Source: Gammaproteobacteria bacterium (lineage in GTDB: Bacteria > Pseudomonadota > Gammaproteobacteria > Pseudomonadales > Azotimanducaceae). Taken from it: DNA of 45,468 nucleotides. The notes under the pieces were generated by a model that ran no database searches, was not told the DNA's origin, and worked only from the letters and a program-made list of their open reading frames with translations. The stretch spans positions 1 through 45,468 of the forward strand of contig DUBB01000006.1 in the NCBI GenBank assembly GCA_012960535.1, given 5' to 3'. The first letter of the stretch is position 1. Each line of letters starts with the position of its first letter. Positions 17,977-27,089 of this stretch are shown here, piece by piece. The position numbers and the translations under genes are program-made.

Positions 17977-19548
17977 TCAGGCAAAGGCACTGGGTTTAGG
18001 CGACACATCGGTGTTCGCCATCTGTGCATAGGTGAGTCTTTCCATCATCCGGGAGCGCAACAAGGTGTCTTCCACACGATTATTCATTTCATCCGGATCA
18101 CCATCAAGATCAAACAGTTCGACTCCCGGGTAACCCTGGTACACCGTTAATCTGGTATCAGCCGTAATCAGCGTCCGCATCCGTAACGGTTGTCCTACAT
18201 TCAGCAGGTCATTTAGCTGGTCCTCCTCGATCAGAATCTCGCTCCTGACTTGAGCCGCAGGCTTATCTAACAGAACGCTGGCATCGACACCCTGCATGCC
18301 GTAAAAACCAGGCACATTGGCCTGGGCTAGCAAGGTGGGGCCAATATCCAGAGAAGAGACGAGACTGGCACAGACTCCGGCAGCGTGATTTGGCACGCGA
18401 ATCAGCAAAGGCACATTGGTACAGCCCCGGTAATGCATGGCGCCTTTGAGCATGACACCGTGATCACCAAACATATCGCCGTGATCGCTGGTAAAGACAA
18501 TGATGGTGTTTTCATCAAGGCCGAGCGTCTGCAACTGTCTTAAAATGGCGCCGATACCATCGTCAATCATCGAGATCATGCCGTATTCCTTTGCTGCCAT
18601 TTCCCTTAATTCAGTCTCCGTTGGCGCAAACATGTTAACGCCCCGGCGAAGTCCACTGGCACCTTCTCTGATCGCTCTCTGGTAATGCGGAGCAGCGCGC
18701 TCGTGTTTGTCGGAAAACGATCGAGGCAGGATATAATCTGCAGGCGTATACATATCAAAGTACTTCCCTGGCGGTGTAAACGGATGATGCGGGTCCGGAA
18801 AGGAAACCACCCCAAAGAAAGGGATTTGCGGTTGCCGGGACCTTTCAGTCAGGAATTGTGTGGCGAGGTCCGTTATATAACGGGTCGGGTACAATTCCTC
18901 GGGTACCGCCGTCTTTCTAGTCAGGTGCGAGGGTGACTCATAGGCAAGCGCCGCACTGCTGCCCTGGATCAATTTTGGATCAACGCCTTTGGCTAACAAC
19001 CACTGATAATAATGGCCACCGCATTCATCTGAATGTGCGACCACCAGATCTACTTCTGAGAACCCATAGTAGTCTTCCGGCATGGCTACCTGCTCTCGAG
19101 CATGGCGAAATAGATCCTCGTACTGGTCCCAGCCTTCGGGAAAGTGCCTGAAATCAAACGCATCCCCCGGATTCATCTCGCTGACCCTGCGTCTGGCAGC
19201 GGACTTCATGATGTTCATATTCTGCAGGTGGCACTTGCCCAGGTGCGCTGTATGGTAGCCCGCGTCCTTGAGCAGCCTGGGGAAGGTCTGTACCCGCCAG
19301 TCAAGAGGAATGCCATTGTAACGGGTGCCATGCAGTGAGGGCATCCTGCTGGTGAAGATGGATGCGCGATTAGGCATACAGATCGGGTTCGCTACAAAAG
19401 CCTGGTTAAATTGCATGGATCTGCTGGCAAGATAGTCGAGATTGGGTGTCTGAACCACATTGTTACCGCCGAAACCGGTGTGATCCGGGCGATGCTGATC
19501 GGTCATAATCAGCAGAATATTGGGACTCTGGGGCATTGACCTTGTCAC
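17977..19548 (-). CDS. type I (formylglycine) sulfatase
   Basis: The 523-residue sulfatase of the alkaline-phosphatase superfamily hydrolyses a sulfate ester. The N-terminal metal site is NILLIMTDQHRPD (D17). The signature CMPNRASIFTSRMP has C57, which must be turned into formylglycine by a maturase encoded elsewhere. Further metal ligands lie in TIIVFTSDHGDMFGDHG, and K/H residues follow in LGKCHL. No signal peptide is seen, so it is probably cytoplasmic and resembles choline- or aryl-sulfatases. The start is a GTG, supported by CAGGAG six bases upstream. An overlapping ATG at 19550 would stop at once (ATGTGA). Sulfated algal metabolites are a plausible substrate class. Confidence 0.9.
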   Translation of the reverse strand: MTRSMPQSPNILLIMTDQHRPDHTGFGGNNVVQTPNLDYLASRSMQFNQAFVANPICMPNRASIFTSRMPSLHGTRYNGIPLDWRVQTFPRLLKDAGYHTAHLGKCHLQNMNIMKSAARRRVSEMNPGDAFDFRHFPEGWDQYEDLFRHAREQVAMPEDYYGFSEVDLVVAHSDECGGHYYQWLLAKGVDPKLIQGSSAALAYESPSHLTRKTAVPEELYPTRYITDLATQFLTERSRQPQIPFFGVVSFPDPHHPFTPPGKYFDMYTPADYILPRSFSDKHERAAPHYQRAIREGASGLRRGVNMFAPTETELREMAAKEYGMISMIDDGIGAILRQLQTLGLDENTIIVFTSDHGDMFGDHGVMLKGAMHYRGCTNVPLLIRVPNHAAGVCASLVSSLDIGPTLLAQANVPGFYGMQGVDASVLLDKPAAQVRSEILIEEDQLNDLLNVGQPLRMRTLITADTRLTVYQGYPGVELFDLDGDPDEMNNRVEDTLLRSRMMERLTYAQMANTDVSPKPSAFA

Positions 19549-19754
19549 ATTCGACTCCTGTACAGTGCTAAATAGTTGCCTGCATCAGGCAGGCCAAACA
19601 GGGGACCACCTGTAAGCATTGATCTTCTGGCCCGGTCAGCTGAGATCAGGGAATGGCTCGGAATCCTATTATTGCCGGGCCTGATTTGTTCACGGCTGAT
19701 GCAGAGGGTATGATCCTGATTGCCACAGGTTGCTACTGTAAGGTTGTATCTTAT

Positions 19755-20057
19755 ATGAAAACGTTCGTTTATGGATTTGCCTATTTCCTGATTTACACAA
19801 CGCCCATTCAGGTGTTATTCCTGCTATGGGTCGGCGGGATCATAGTTACAACTGAACACAGTTGGCTTTCCCTTTCTACCGGTATTTTCCTAAGGGAAAA
19901 CATCCCGTTTTTATACCATTGGGTGTATTCCTGGTTCTGGAATGCCTGGCTGGATTTCTGGTGGGGTTTCCCGGCTTGTATCCTGGGGACCCTAAAACTG
20001 ATTGCCAATACCCTTATTGGCATCTGGTTACTGCGGTTAGCCAGGGCTATGGATTGA
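19755..20057 (+). CDS. small hypothetical membrane protein
   Basis: A protein of about 100 residues that I do not recognise. It has two or three hydrophobic helices, starting YGFAYFLIYTTPIQVLFLLWVGGIIV and ending LIANTLIGIWLLRLARAMD. It is unusually rich in Trp in the middle (YSWFWNAWLDFWWGFP). The frame opens at 19653, but the ATG at 19755 gives a clean membrane N-terminus. A weak AAGG lies upstream. It lies between the divergent sulfatase and a convergent MFS gene. Confidence 0.5.
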   Translation: MKTFVYGFAYFLIYTTPIQVLFLLWVGGIIVTTEHSWLSLSTGIFLRENIPFLYHWVYSWFWNAWLDFWWGFPACILGTLKLIANTLIGIWLLRLARAMD

Positions 20058-20127
20058 CACGGTGGCGCCCTCATCGGTGAATTAAGTCGGCGCAGGTACA
20101 ATCTATTCCGGATCAGGCACGCAAGCC

Positions 20128-21408
20128 TCAGGCAAGTGTAGGATTAACGTCTTCTCTGATAAAAACAGACGCTCGAAAGAATAACGCAGCGGCACCCATA
20201 CTGAAGACAACCGAGCCGAAAATCAGGGCTATACGCAGCGCATCCTGCCCATAGACTGGCGCCAGCAGATCACTGGCCATGCCGAGCGATACCGGGCCCA
20301 GCCCCAGGCCAATGAAATTCAGTACAAAAAATAACACGGCAGACGCCAGCGCCCTCATCCTCAGGGTGACCATGGAATGTGACATGGCAATGCACGGCGC
20401 CAGATAAATCGCCATCAGGAAGGTAGGCAAGCCGTACAGGCAGAGCGCCAGGTAAACATCTGTGACCAGAAACGTGGCCACCAGAAACGGCAGCGTCAAC
20501 AGGATGGACAGGGCTGGCAACCACATGTACCAGCGAAGGTCGCGTCTGCCCAGCTTATCGCATAACCACCCCCCCAGTAATGTGCCCGCCCCGCCCAGGA
20601 ACCCTGCCATAAGCCCCATCCAGGTCCCCAGTTCAGCGGTGCCCATGTCAAATGTTCTCATGATATAGGGCGGAACCCAGGCATCAATACCGTAGCCAGC
20701 GAGGTTTTGAACGCCCGTTGCCAGGGCCAGCAGTCGAAACGAGCGTTTTGACCATAAGAACCTGAAAGTCTCCTTCAGGCCCGGCGCATCATCCACCTGC
20801 TGTACACCCTCTGACAGGCCCCTGACGGGTTCAGCTATCGTCATCCTGACCAGTAGCCCAACCAGGATTCCTGGAATGCCGATAACAATGAAGGCCATAC
20901 GCCAGCCCAGGTACTCATTGATCCAGCCGCCGAGGAGATAGCCGAACAATATGCCCAGGTTAATGCCAATGGAATAGATGCCCAGGGCCGTAGCTCTGCT
21001 GCCTTTAGGAAATATATCGGAGATTATCGAATGTGCCGGGGGGCTGCCACCGGCTTCACCTACTGCGACGCCAATTCTCGCTGCCAGCAGTTGAGAATAG
21101 CTGGTGACTATGCCGCTGATGGCTGTCATGAAACTCCAGGTAACCACGGCAATACTGACAATAGACCGCCTGTTGCCCTGGTCTGCCAGGCGGGCAAGGG
21201 GAATACCACAGACCACATAAAACATTGCGAAAGCAAAACCCGTGAGCAGTCCCAGTTGTGTGTCCGACAGCAAGAATTCGGCTTTGATCGGTTCCTGCAG
21301 GATAATCATGATGTACCGGTCTATGAAGTTGAACGAATAGGCGAGTACAAATACTGCCAGTACGTAACCTCTATAAATCGGGTTTGAGTAGTCCTTTTGC
21401 AATCTCAT
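20128..21408 (-). CDS. MFS transporter, spinster-like
   Basis: This 12-helix major facilitator of about 426 residues has the family signature between helices 2 and 3, PLARLADQGNRRSIV. The N-terminal YVLAVFVLAYSFNFIDRYIM and the GEAGGSPPAHSIISDIFP segment in helix 5 are typical of the spinster-type (Sns/GudP-like) branch. These move organic anions, aromatic acids or lipids, and the substrate here is unknown. The gene reads from an ATG at 21408 following a TTG. It ends 71 bases from the convergent small membrane protein. Nearest functional neighbour is the sulfatase, and the two may deal with the same sulfated compound, but that is inference. Confidence 0.88.
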   Translation of the reverse strand: MRLQKDYSNPIYRGYVLAVFVLAYSFNFIDRYIMIILQEPIKAEFLLSDTQLGLLTGFAFAMFYVVCGIPLARLADQGNRRSIVSIAVVTWSFMTAISGIVTSYSQLLAARIGVAVGEAGGSPPAHSIISDIFPKGSRATALGIYSIGINLGILFGYLLGGWINEYLGWRMAFIVIGIPGILVGLLVRMTIAEPVRGLSEGVQQVDDAPGLKETFRFLWSKRSFRLLALATGVQNLAGYGIDAWVPPYIMRTFDMGTAELGTWMGLMAGFLGGAGTLLGGWLCDKLGRRDLRWYMWLPALSILLTLPFLVATFLVTDVYLALCLYGLPTFLMAIYLAPCIAMSHSMVTLRMRALASAVLFFVLNFIGLGLGPVSLGMASDLLAPVYGQDALRIALIFGSVVFSMGAAALFFRASVFIREDVNPTLA

Positions 21409-21674
21409 CAACGTTTCTCTGGTGGTATCGCATAAAAGTGAGTGCTTTTAAGACCCTATTGGCAATAAGCTCGCAATTCAAGGCTTTCCAGTGACGCCCA
21501 TAAGCTGAGAAAACGCCTGCTTTGGTAAACGAAAATTGAGCATCGCTGCCGTCTGCTAATGTCAGCTTCGAGCCAGCTGATAATCATCGCAAGCCAATCC
21601 TCTGTATTATCCGGCCTGATTACTTCTCCTCACCCAAACGAGGTGACTTTTGCTTCCCCTGCCTGCCAATTATC

Positions 21675-21680
21675 TATAAT
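21675..21680 (+). promoter_or_regulatory. TATAAT -10 box immediately before the lipoprotease ATG
   Basis: A perfect TATAAT ends three bases before the ATG at 21684. A possible -35 TTGCTT at 21650 is 19 bases upstream. If used, transcription would start at about 21687, inside or after this ATG. That would point to the ATG at 21714 as the true start, or to a leaderless message. Confidence 0.4.
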
Positions 21681-21683
21681 CTG

Positions 21684-24600
21684 ATGAAGCCACTACCGAA
21701 TGCCCTGATTAACATGAATAACTGCACAACATCAGCCCTCACTTCTTTTTTGTTGATCATTGTCATGGGCTGTAGTGATGCAAGCAGGGAGGTAGAAGAG
21801 CGGGTCATCTCGGGCAGTCAGCCACCAACTGGCTTAGCGTTAACGGCGCCAGCTGGTGCCGATTATGAGGGCGCCAATGCGAGCATATCAATTGCTGTTG
21901 TTGCCAATGATGAATTAACCGGCAACCCGAGTTTTGGAAATCGGGCTCACTCCATAAATAGGCACGTGGCCGGACCCCAAATCAGGGGCAACTGGGCTAA
22001 GCTACCTGATAACATCACTCAGGCTCAAAAACGGCCCAACCCGGCAGGTAAAGCTGCCCTACCCGCAGTTTCAGGGGAAACAGCAAATGAGCTGGCCTGC
22101 ACTGACTGCCTGTTCTGGGACATTGATCACGATGGTATTACAGGCCCCCTGTCTGATGGGCTTCTGGTCATGCGCTACCTGTTTGGTTTCAGTGGCGATG
22201 CGCTTGTTCAGGATGCGGTGACTCAAGACGCACAAAGGACCAGCGCAACCGACATCAGCATTTTTCTCACCAATTCCGAATTGAAACTGGATATTGATGG
22301 CGATGGTGAATTGACGGCCCTTGGCGATGGCTTATTGTTTATCCGCTACCAGTTTGGCTTTAGTGGCAGTGCCTTGACGGATAATGCGATTTCAGCCACT
22401 GCCACTCGCCGCTCCTCAACTTCAGTTGAAGCCTATATTCAGGCTCGTTCGGAGCAGGCCAGCAGCCCGCCGGGAGGCACGTCGACTAATCTGGCGCCGC
22501 AAACGACAGCTGATACGGCGGTGACCGACGAAGACAATACAGTCAGCATCGATGTGCTGGAAAATGATACAGACAGCGACAGCCTTATTGACGTTAGGAC
22601 CCTGACCATTCAGGGCAGACCGGAGCACGGCATGATAGAGATTAACGCCGGTGCTGGCACCCTGACCTACAGCCCGACGGACAATTTCTATGGTGCGGAC
22701 AGCTTTTCCTATACCGTTGAGGACACCGAAGGTGCTGAATCAAATGCAACCCAGGTCACTATCACAGTTAATTCCGTGAATGATGCCCCACAGGCAAGTG
22801 CCGACACGGCAGGCACGGATGAAGGCGTTGCTGTTCTCATTGCAGTCCTCGACAACGACAGCGACGTTGATGGCAGTTTGGACCCTGCCTCTGTTCAGGT
22901 AGTCAACCAACCGAGCGGTGGCAGCCTAAGCCTCAATAGCAGTACTGGAAGCCTCACTTATTCGCCAGCGGCGGGCACCACTGGCACGGACACTTTCACC
23001 TATACCGTCAACGACAACGACGGCGCACAGAGCAGTCCAGTACAGGTAACTGTTACGGTCAACGCAGCAGTATCAAACCAGGTTTCAGTCTCCGGCATCA
23101 TCACCTTTGACCTGATCCCTGAGAGTCCACCCAATAAGGGCTGGGGCCTTGATTACGATGAGATTACCGAAACCCCGGTTAGGGCAGCAACCATTCAGAT
23201 TATTGATGTGGGCAACCCGGAACAACCGATTGTCAGCGAAGGCATTACCGATGAGGCTGGCAGCTACAGTCTGCTTGCGCCAATGGAGTCAGCCATTCGG
23301 GTGCGAGTCCTTGCCGAAAGCAAGAACTCTGATGGTGCCGGTGCCTGGAATGTGACCGTGGTCGACAACAGTGTCGAAGGCAAGCCAACCTTTGCACTTG
23401 ACAGTGATGATGTGAATACCCAGAGCAGCGACATCGTGGTCGACCTGTACGCCGTGACACCTTGGAATGGCACCACTTATGATGGACCACGATCGGCAGC
23501 GCCGTTTGCCATTCTCGATACAGTTACCACCGCCAGGCAATATGTCATGTCTGGAAAGCCAGATCTGGTGCTACCGCCGCTGCGAATGAACTGGAGCGTC
23601 GGAAGTACCGATGGTACCTATTTTTCCGGCGGGGTATCGGGCGGAGATATTTACCTCACTGGCGATGCCGATAATGATACAGATGAATATGATCGGCATG
23701 TGATCGCCCATGAGTGGGCGCATTATTTCAGCTCAGCCCTATCCATGGATGATTCCATGGGCGGCTCTCACGGTGCTGGGGATCTCCTTGACATGCGTAT
23801 AGCGTTTTCTGAAGGCTGGGCTAATGCCTTTTCTGCTCTGGCTCTGAATGACCAGATTTACCAGGATACCAGTGGTGAGCTGCAGGCTGGTGGGTTTGGT
23901 TTTGATATCGAGTACGGGACCCGCTTTGGTTATGAAGAAGGCAAAGGCTGGTATTCAGAAAGTGCCGTCTACCTGCTTACCAATGACTTGTCCGATAGCA
24001 ATAATGATAGTGGCGATGCAGATGGCAACACCATCAGCGTGTCTGACCTGATGCAGGTTGTAACTGAGCATATGGCGTCAGATTCTGCACCTGGAACTAT
24101 TTTCAGTTATGTCAACGCCATGATAAAGCAAGTTCCGGATCAGACAGAGACCATTCGATCACTGACCGACCATTTTCAAATAGGCGTCGATACCACCACC
24201 TTCAGTAGTTTTGGTGAGGGTGAGCTCAGTGACGCCAGCGAATTCAGAGACGCTGCTAACGTGCTACCCGTGTTTTATAATATTGTCGTCGATGACACAC
24301 CGCAATTGATGTGTCAGGACGCAATATCCGGGACCTATAACAAGCTAGCTAATCGGCGCTATTTCAGCTTTGAGATTACTGACCCAGGAAGTTACCGATT
24401 CCTGGCGACACCTGATCTGGATCGGTCCGCCAATTCAGAACCCGATCCGGATTTCTGTTTCCAGGACCGTCTCGCCAGTTGGAACCCGCGAGGGTCCTAT
24501 TGCGCTGCTCAGTATGTCAGTGAGGATCCTCCGAATTCAGGAAATGGCTTTATAGAAACAACCACTGTCACTCTGGAAGCCGGGTCCTACTGGGGCGAGC

Positions 24601-24692
24601 TGTATGACTGGAATAACATAGCCGTGGATGACGATGCAGAAAACGTCATTACCGGTGAATTCTGCCAGACATTCGGTATTGAGAGTCAGTAG
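21684..24692 (+). CDS. secreted lipoprotein with dockerin-like repeats, cadherin-like repeats and HExxH metalloprotease domain
   Basis: The 1002-residue protein has a lipobox (IIVMGC, C30), so it is probably anchored in the outer membrane. Two EF-hand-like dockerin-type calcium repeats lie at 146-171 and 203-228, each with DxDxDG then DGLLFIRYxFGFSG. Two Ig/cadherin-like tandem repeats (about 270-365 and 368-460, LENDTDSDS, YTVEDTEGA) follow. A carboxypeptidase-regulatory-like beta domain lies at about 468-590. The zinc protease domain at about 640-860 has HEWAH at 676-680 and E710 in FSEGWAN as likely third ligand. A prepeptidase-like C-terminal beta domain follows. Substrate is unknown. The first ATG has no ribosome site; 21714 is an alternative. 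Confidence 0.8.
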   Translation: MKPLPNALINMNNCTTSALTSFLLIIVMGCSDASREVEERVISGSQPPTGLALTAPAGADYEGANASISIAVVANDELTGNPSFGNRAHSINRHVAGPQIRGNWAKLPDNITQAQKRPNPAGKAALPAVSGETANELACTDCLFWDIDHDGITGPLSDGLLVMRYLFGFSGDALVQDAVTQDAQRTSATDISIFLTNSELKLDIDGDGELTALGDGLLFIRYQFGFSGSALTDNAISATATRRSSTSVEAYIQARSEQASSPPGGTSTNLAPQTTADTAVTDEDNTVSIDVLENDTDSDSLIDVRTLTIQGRPEHGMIEINAGAGTLTYSPTDNFYGADSFSYTVEDTEGAESNATQVTITVNSVNDAPQASADTAGTDEGVAVLIAVLDNDSDVDGSLDPASVQVVNQPSGGSLSLNSSTGSLTYSPAAGTTGTDTFTYTVNDNDGAQSSPVQVTVTVNAAVSNQVSVSGIITFDLIPESPPNKGWGLDYDEITETPVRAATIQIIDVGNPEQPIVSEGITDEAGSYSLLAPMESAIRVRVLAESKNSDGAGAWNVTVVDNSVEGKPTFALDSDDVNTQSSDIVVDLYAVTPWNGTTYDGPRSAAPFAILDTVTTARQYVMSGKPDLVLPPLRMNWSVGSTDGTYFSGGVSGGDIYLTGDADNDTDEYDRHVIAHEWAHYFSSALSMDDSMGGSHGAGDLLDMRIAFSEGWANAFSALALNDQIYQDTSGELQAGGFGFDIEYGTRFGYEEGKGWYSESAVYLLTNDLSDSNNDSGDADGNTISVSDLMQVVTEHMASDSAPGTIFSYVNAMIKQVPDQTETIRSLTDHFQIGVDTTTFSSFGEGELSDASEFRDAANVLPVFYNIVVDDTPQLMCQDAISGTYNKLANRRYFSFEITDPGSYRFLATPDLDRSANSEPDPDFCFQDRLASWNPRGSYCAAQYVSEDPPNSGNGFIETTTVTLEAGSYWGELYDWNNIAVDDDAENVITGEFCQTFGIESQ

Positions 24693-24711
24693 ATGCCACA
24701 GGAGAATACAA

Positions 24712-25284
24712 ATGTCTAATCAGCAGATGTTCTATTTGGTTATCTTTATAGGAGTACTGGGCGTAAATCTGTGTGCCTTTGGTTCTGATCACGATACCAG
24801 GAGGTCCATGCAAATCAGTGATGTTTCAGGTAATAGTGTGCAGCTAAAACCAGGGGGCCCAATTGACCTGCATTACACACTGCAAACCCTGTCTGACGGC
24901 GCCCTGGAAGTGACTATCACGGCCAGTTCACCGCGAAACTTCAGTACGCCTGAACTTCGTTTGGAAGGGGTCGAAGTGAGGTCAGAGACTAGTGTTAAAC
25001 TCAATGTAAAAACTCGATCTGCCGATCGTCGAATTGTTCGAAAACGGTATCAAATTAACCCCGGCGACGGGTCACAACTAGTGGTAAAAGCCCGTGTTAC
25101 GGCGCAGGGAGTCAACCAGAGTCGAACTTTTTACATTCCGCTACAGGACCATCCCCAGGCTGACCGTTCTAAGAAGAATGGCAATCAATTAGATAAACTG
25201 GCACCAGCACCATCGGCGCAGCCGGCTGTAAGGGCTGTCTCGATCCTGCCAGCTAAGACCACAGTCAGCAGGGCAAAGCACTAA
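24712..25284 (+). CDS. small exported partner of the lipoprotease
   Basis: The 190-residue protein starts MSNQQMFYLVIFIGVLGVNLCAFG, a signal peptide, after AGGAGA at 24700-24705, which fixes the start (the frame is open earlier). The mature part is beta-rich (residues 35-150, ending TFYIPLQDH) with a basic disordered tail rich in K, P, A and S. The start is only 19 bases after the protease stop codon, so the pair forms one operon. It may be a chaperone, an inhibitor or a substrate-binding partner of the protease. I do not recognise the family. Confidence 0.7.
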   Translation: MSNQQMFYLVIFIGVLGVNLCAFGSDHDTRRSMQISDVSGNSVQLKPGGPIDLHYTLQTLSDGALEVTITASSPRNFSTPELRLEGVEVRSETSVKLNVKTRSADRRIVRKRYQINPGDGSQLVVKARVTAQGVNQSRTFYIPLQDHPQADRSKKNGNQLDKLAPAPSAQPAVRAVSILPAKTTVSRAKH

Positions 25285-25331
25285 TTGTTCTAAAGTCTGT
25301 TCAGAAGCTTGTTCAGAAGCCTGTTCAAAAG
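25284..25331 (+). repeat. 12-bp tandem repeat, four degenerate units
   Basis: The units are ATTGTTCTAAAG, TCTGTTCAGAAG, CTTGTTCAGAAG and CCTGTTCAAAAG, consensus NNTGTTCARAAG. They begin at the last base of the stop codon of the preceding gene. No protein reads across them. Confidence 0.75.
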
Positions 25332-25492
25332 TGAGACAAGCCTTGTAGCGAGTTAGTCAGATCAGGCAAGACCAAATTCTCAGGCAGACATTGCAAAACA
25401 GCTGAAAATCCTGGCTTCCTGAATCACCGATGACCCCCTGGCAATCTGCCGATCCTACCCATGCGCCTCCTCAGCTTGCCATTAGCCAGCAA

Positions 25493-26128
25493 TCACGAGT
25501 TCAAACGCACATCAAAGGCAACAATGCTCCGCTGCTGATCACTGCTGACAGGGTGCACAAAATGCATATAGTAGGGAGGAAACAGCAATAACTGCCCGGC
25601 TTCTGGGCGATGCAATCGCGTCGCCGCCTGGCCGCCAATTGCCACTGAGGCCATGACTGGGTTAATAAATTCCAGGTGCCCTGATGGAGCTGTAGTAGCC
25701 GGTACCTGTGCATAGTAAACACCCGAGATTAATGTGTACTCCTTGGGATGGATATGCGGGCTCTGCCAGTTGCCCTGGCCCAGAATATTTGCCCAGCTCT
25801 TGATCCTGAAATCAGTGTATAGCGGATCTGCATGGAACACCTGGGACAGATATTCCTCTATCCCCGGCAATATGATTTGCGCTTTCAGCATTTTAACTGC
25901 CGCGTCGTCCAAATCGAGGAATGCCATGTCAGCTGGCGTCTGGAATCCACCTCTGGTTGTGCTATCACCGTTGGTAGCCGCGTTTCTGCTGGTTTTGCCC
26001 AGCTCTAGATCTAACCCGGCAATGACCTGGGTCAAATCTGAATTCAGCTTCTCAACGCCACCGTGGTCCCGCACCATTACCATAGTAGGAAAGTGCTGCT
26101 CCAGGCGATCGTTGACTAATCGAATCAT
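25493..26128 (-). CDS. 2OG-Fe(II) oxygenase-like protein (TIGR02466 family)
   Basis: The 211-residue cupin-fold protein resembles the TIGR02466 group of putative 2-oxoglutarate/Fe(II) oxygenases. The first metal region is SPHIHPKEYTLISGVYY. The distal one is PEAGQLLLFPPYYMHFVHPV...RSIVAFDV, where a histidine and the R that usually binds 2-oxoglutarate appear. The frame opens at 26158, but GGAGAG eight bases before the ATG at 26128 fixes the start (MIRLVNDRL). Substrate is unknown; related proteins sit in phage and marine genomes. It lies alone between a repeat-bearing gap and the receiver gene. Confidence 0.75.
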   Translation of the reverse strand: MIRLVNDRLEQHFPTMVMVRDHGGVEKLNSDLTQVIAGLDLELGKTSRNAATNGDSTTRGGFQTPADMAFLDLDDAAVKMLKAQIILPGIEEYLSQVFHADPLYTDFRIKSWANILGQGNWQSPHIHPKEYTLISGVYYAQVPATTAPSGHLEFINPVMASVAIGGQAATRLHRPEAGQLLLFPPYYMHFVHPVSSDQQRSIVAFDVRLNS

Positions 26129-26472
26129 GCTGTTATCTCTCCTTTTCTCTATAACCATACTAGTTTTGATTCCCAGTCGGTAACAACCTGAAAACCTCTT
26201 TGGGATCTGAGTCGATCTTTACTGAGTTACCATCTGCATTGCAATGATACAATGGGCTATCTGCAGTATATAGTAGCGCCGTTTGGTCGCCAATTCTGAC
26301 GAATAATTTCTGGTTCTGCCTGCCTTCCCTGGAGTTTGTCCGTACATCAGCTCAGCTTAGCGCCCAGCAGCTCGATCAGGGGCACACCCCTAAGACGGAT
26401 CACATGTGTGCTTGACCGTTTAATTCCAGCAAAGCATATTGAGATGGCTAAAATTGGATCTAAATGATGCGC
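26129..26472. other. non-coding gap with no clear content
   Basis: I see no gene here. It holds a five-bp hairpin AGGGG-CACA-CCCCT at 26378-26391, downstream of the receiver gene, without a T-run, so it is a poor terminator. Confidence 0.4.
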
Positions 26473-26793
26473 TTATACCCCTCGAAGGTTTGCTTCGATT
26501 CTGGCAACCAAAGCAGCGCGGGAAAACGGTTTAGCAATGTAATCAACAGCCCCTAGTTCAAACGTGCCCAACTTGGTGAAAATATCGCCCTGGACGCTCA
26601 TTATAATAAGGGGTTGTTCCGATTCCGGTGGTAAACTTTCAAGAAACCTCATGCCGTTCATTCCCGGCATTAGAAGATCCAGAAGAATTAAATCGGATCT
26701 GTTCTGCTCCAGCATCCCCAGGCTAATTTCAGCTGAGGATGCTGTGCTGACCTGAAAACCCAGATCACCAAGAAAGCGCTTCACTAATTTCAA
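26473..26793 (-). CDS. response-regulator receiver domain with disrupted 5' end
   Basis: This is a receiver domain of CheY type. It has the phosphoacceptor in LILLDLLMPGMNG, the Ser/Thr switch in IIMSVQG and K in YIAKPFS. The given start is a TTG inside the domain, and the true domain begins further up: the same frame reads HIIVIDDDQCIL upstream, with the Mg2+-binding acidic residues. There is no ATG, GTG or TTG before that segment. The frame is cut by a TAA at 26842-26844, and six codons further is an ATG at 26862 (MTGYFI*). An AAGAGGG ribosome-like stretch overlaps the stop. It is either a pseudogene through one nonsense mutation or uses a rare start. Single-domain output would need a partner. 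Confidence 0.55.
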   Translation of the reverse strand: MKLVKRFLGDLGFQVSTASSAEISLGMLEQNRSDLILLDLLMPGMNGMRFLESLPPESEQPLIIMSVQGDIFTKLGTFELGAVDYIAKPFSRAALVARIEANLRGV

Positions 26794-27089
26794 GATACAC
26801 TGATCATCATCAATGACGATTATATGCGACGGATTACCCTCTTAGATGAAGTAACCTGTCATCAGAATATTAAAACAACATCGTGGATGTTTTAGCTTAT
26901 CGGGTTGAAGCTGTCTTTAGAAATTTCTAGATCCCGCAATACCTTTAGCAAATAAGCTGCTCGGTCAAAACTTTGTTGCCTGAACCTGTATTGCAAGAGC
27001 CCAGACTATTTGTATACTCCAAGGCGTAAATAGTCGAAATCTTTGCTGTCCAAAACGAGATTTACGAGAACCACAGCAGGAGCTTACTC

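Noticed and set aside
19653..19754. N-terminal extension of the small membrane protein
   Set aside because: The ATG at 19755 gives a normal membrane N-terminus, and the extension has no feature.
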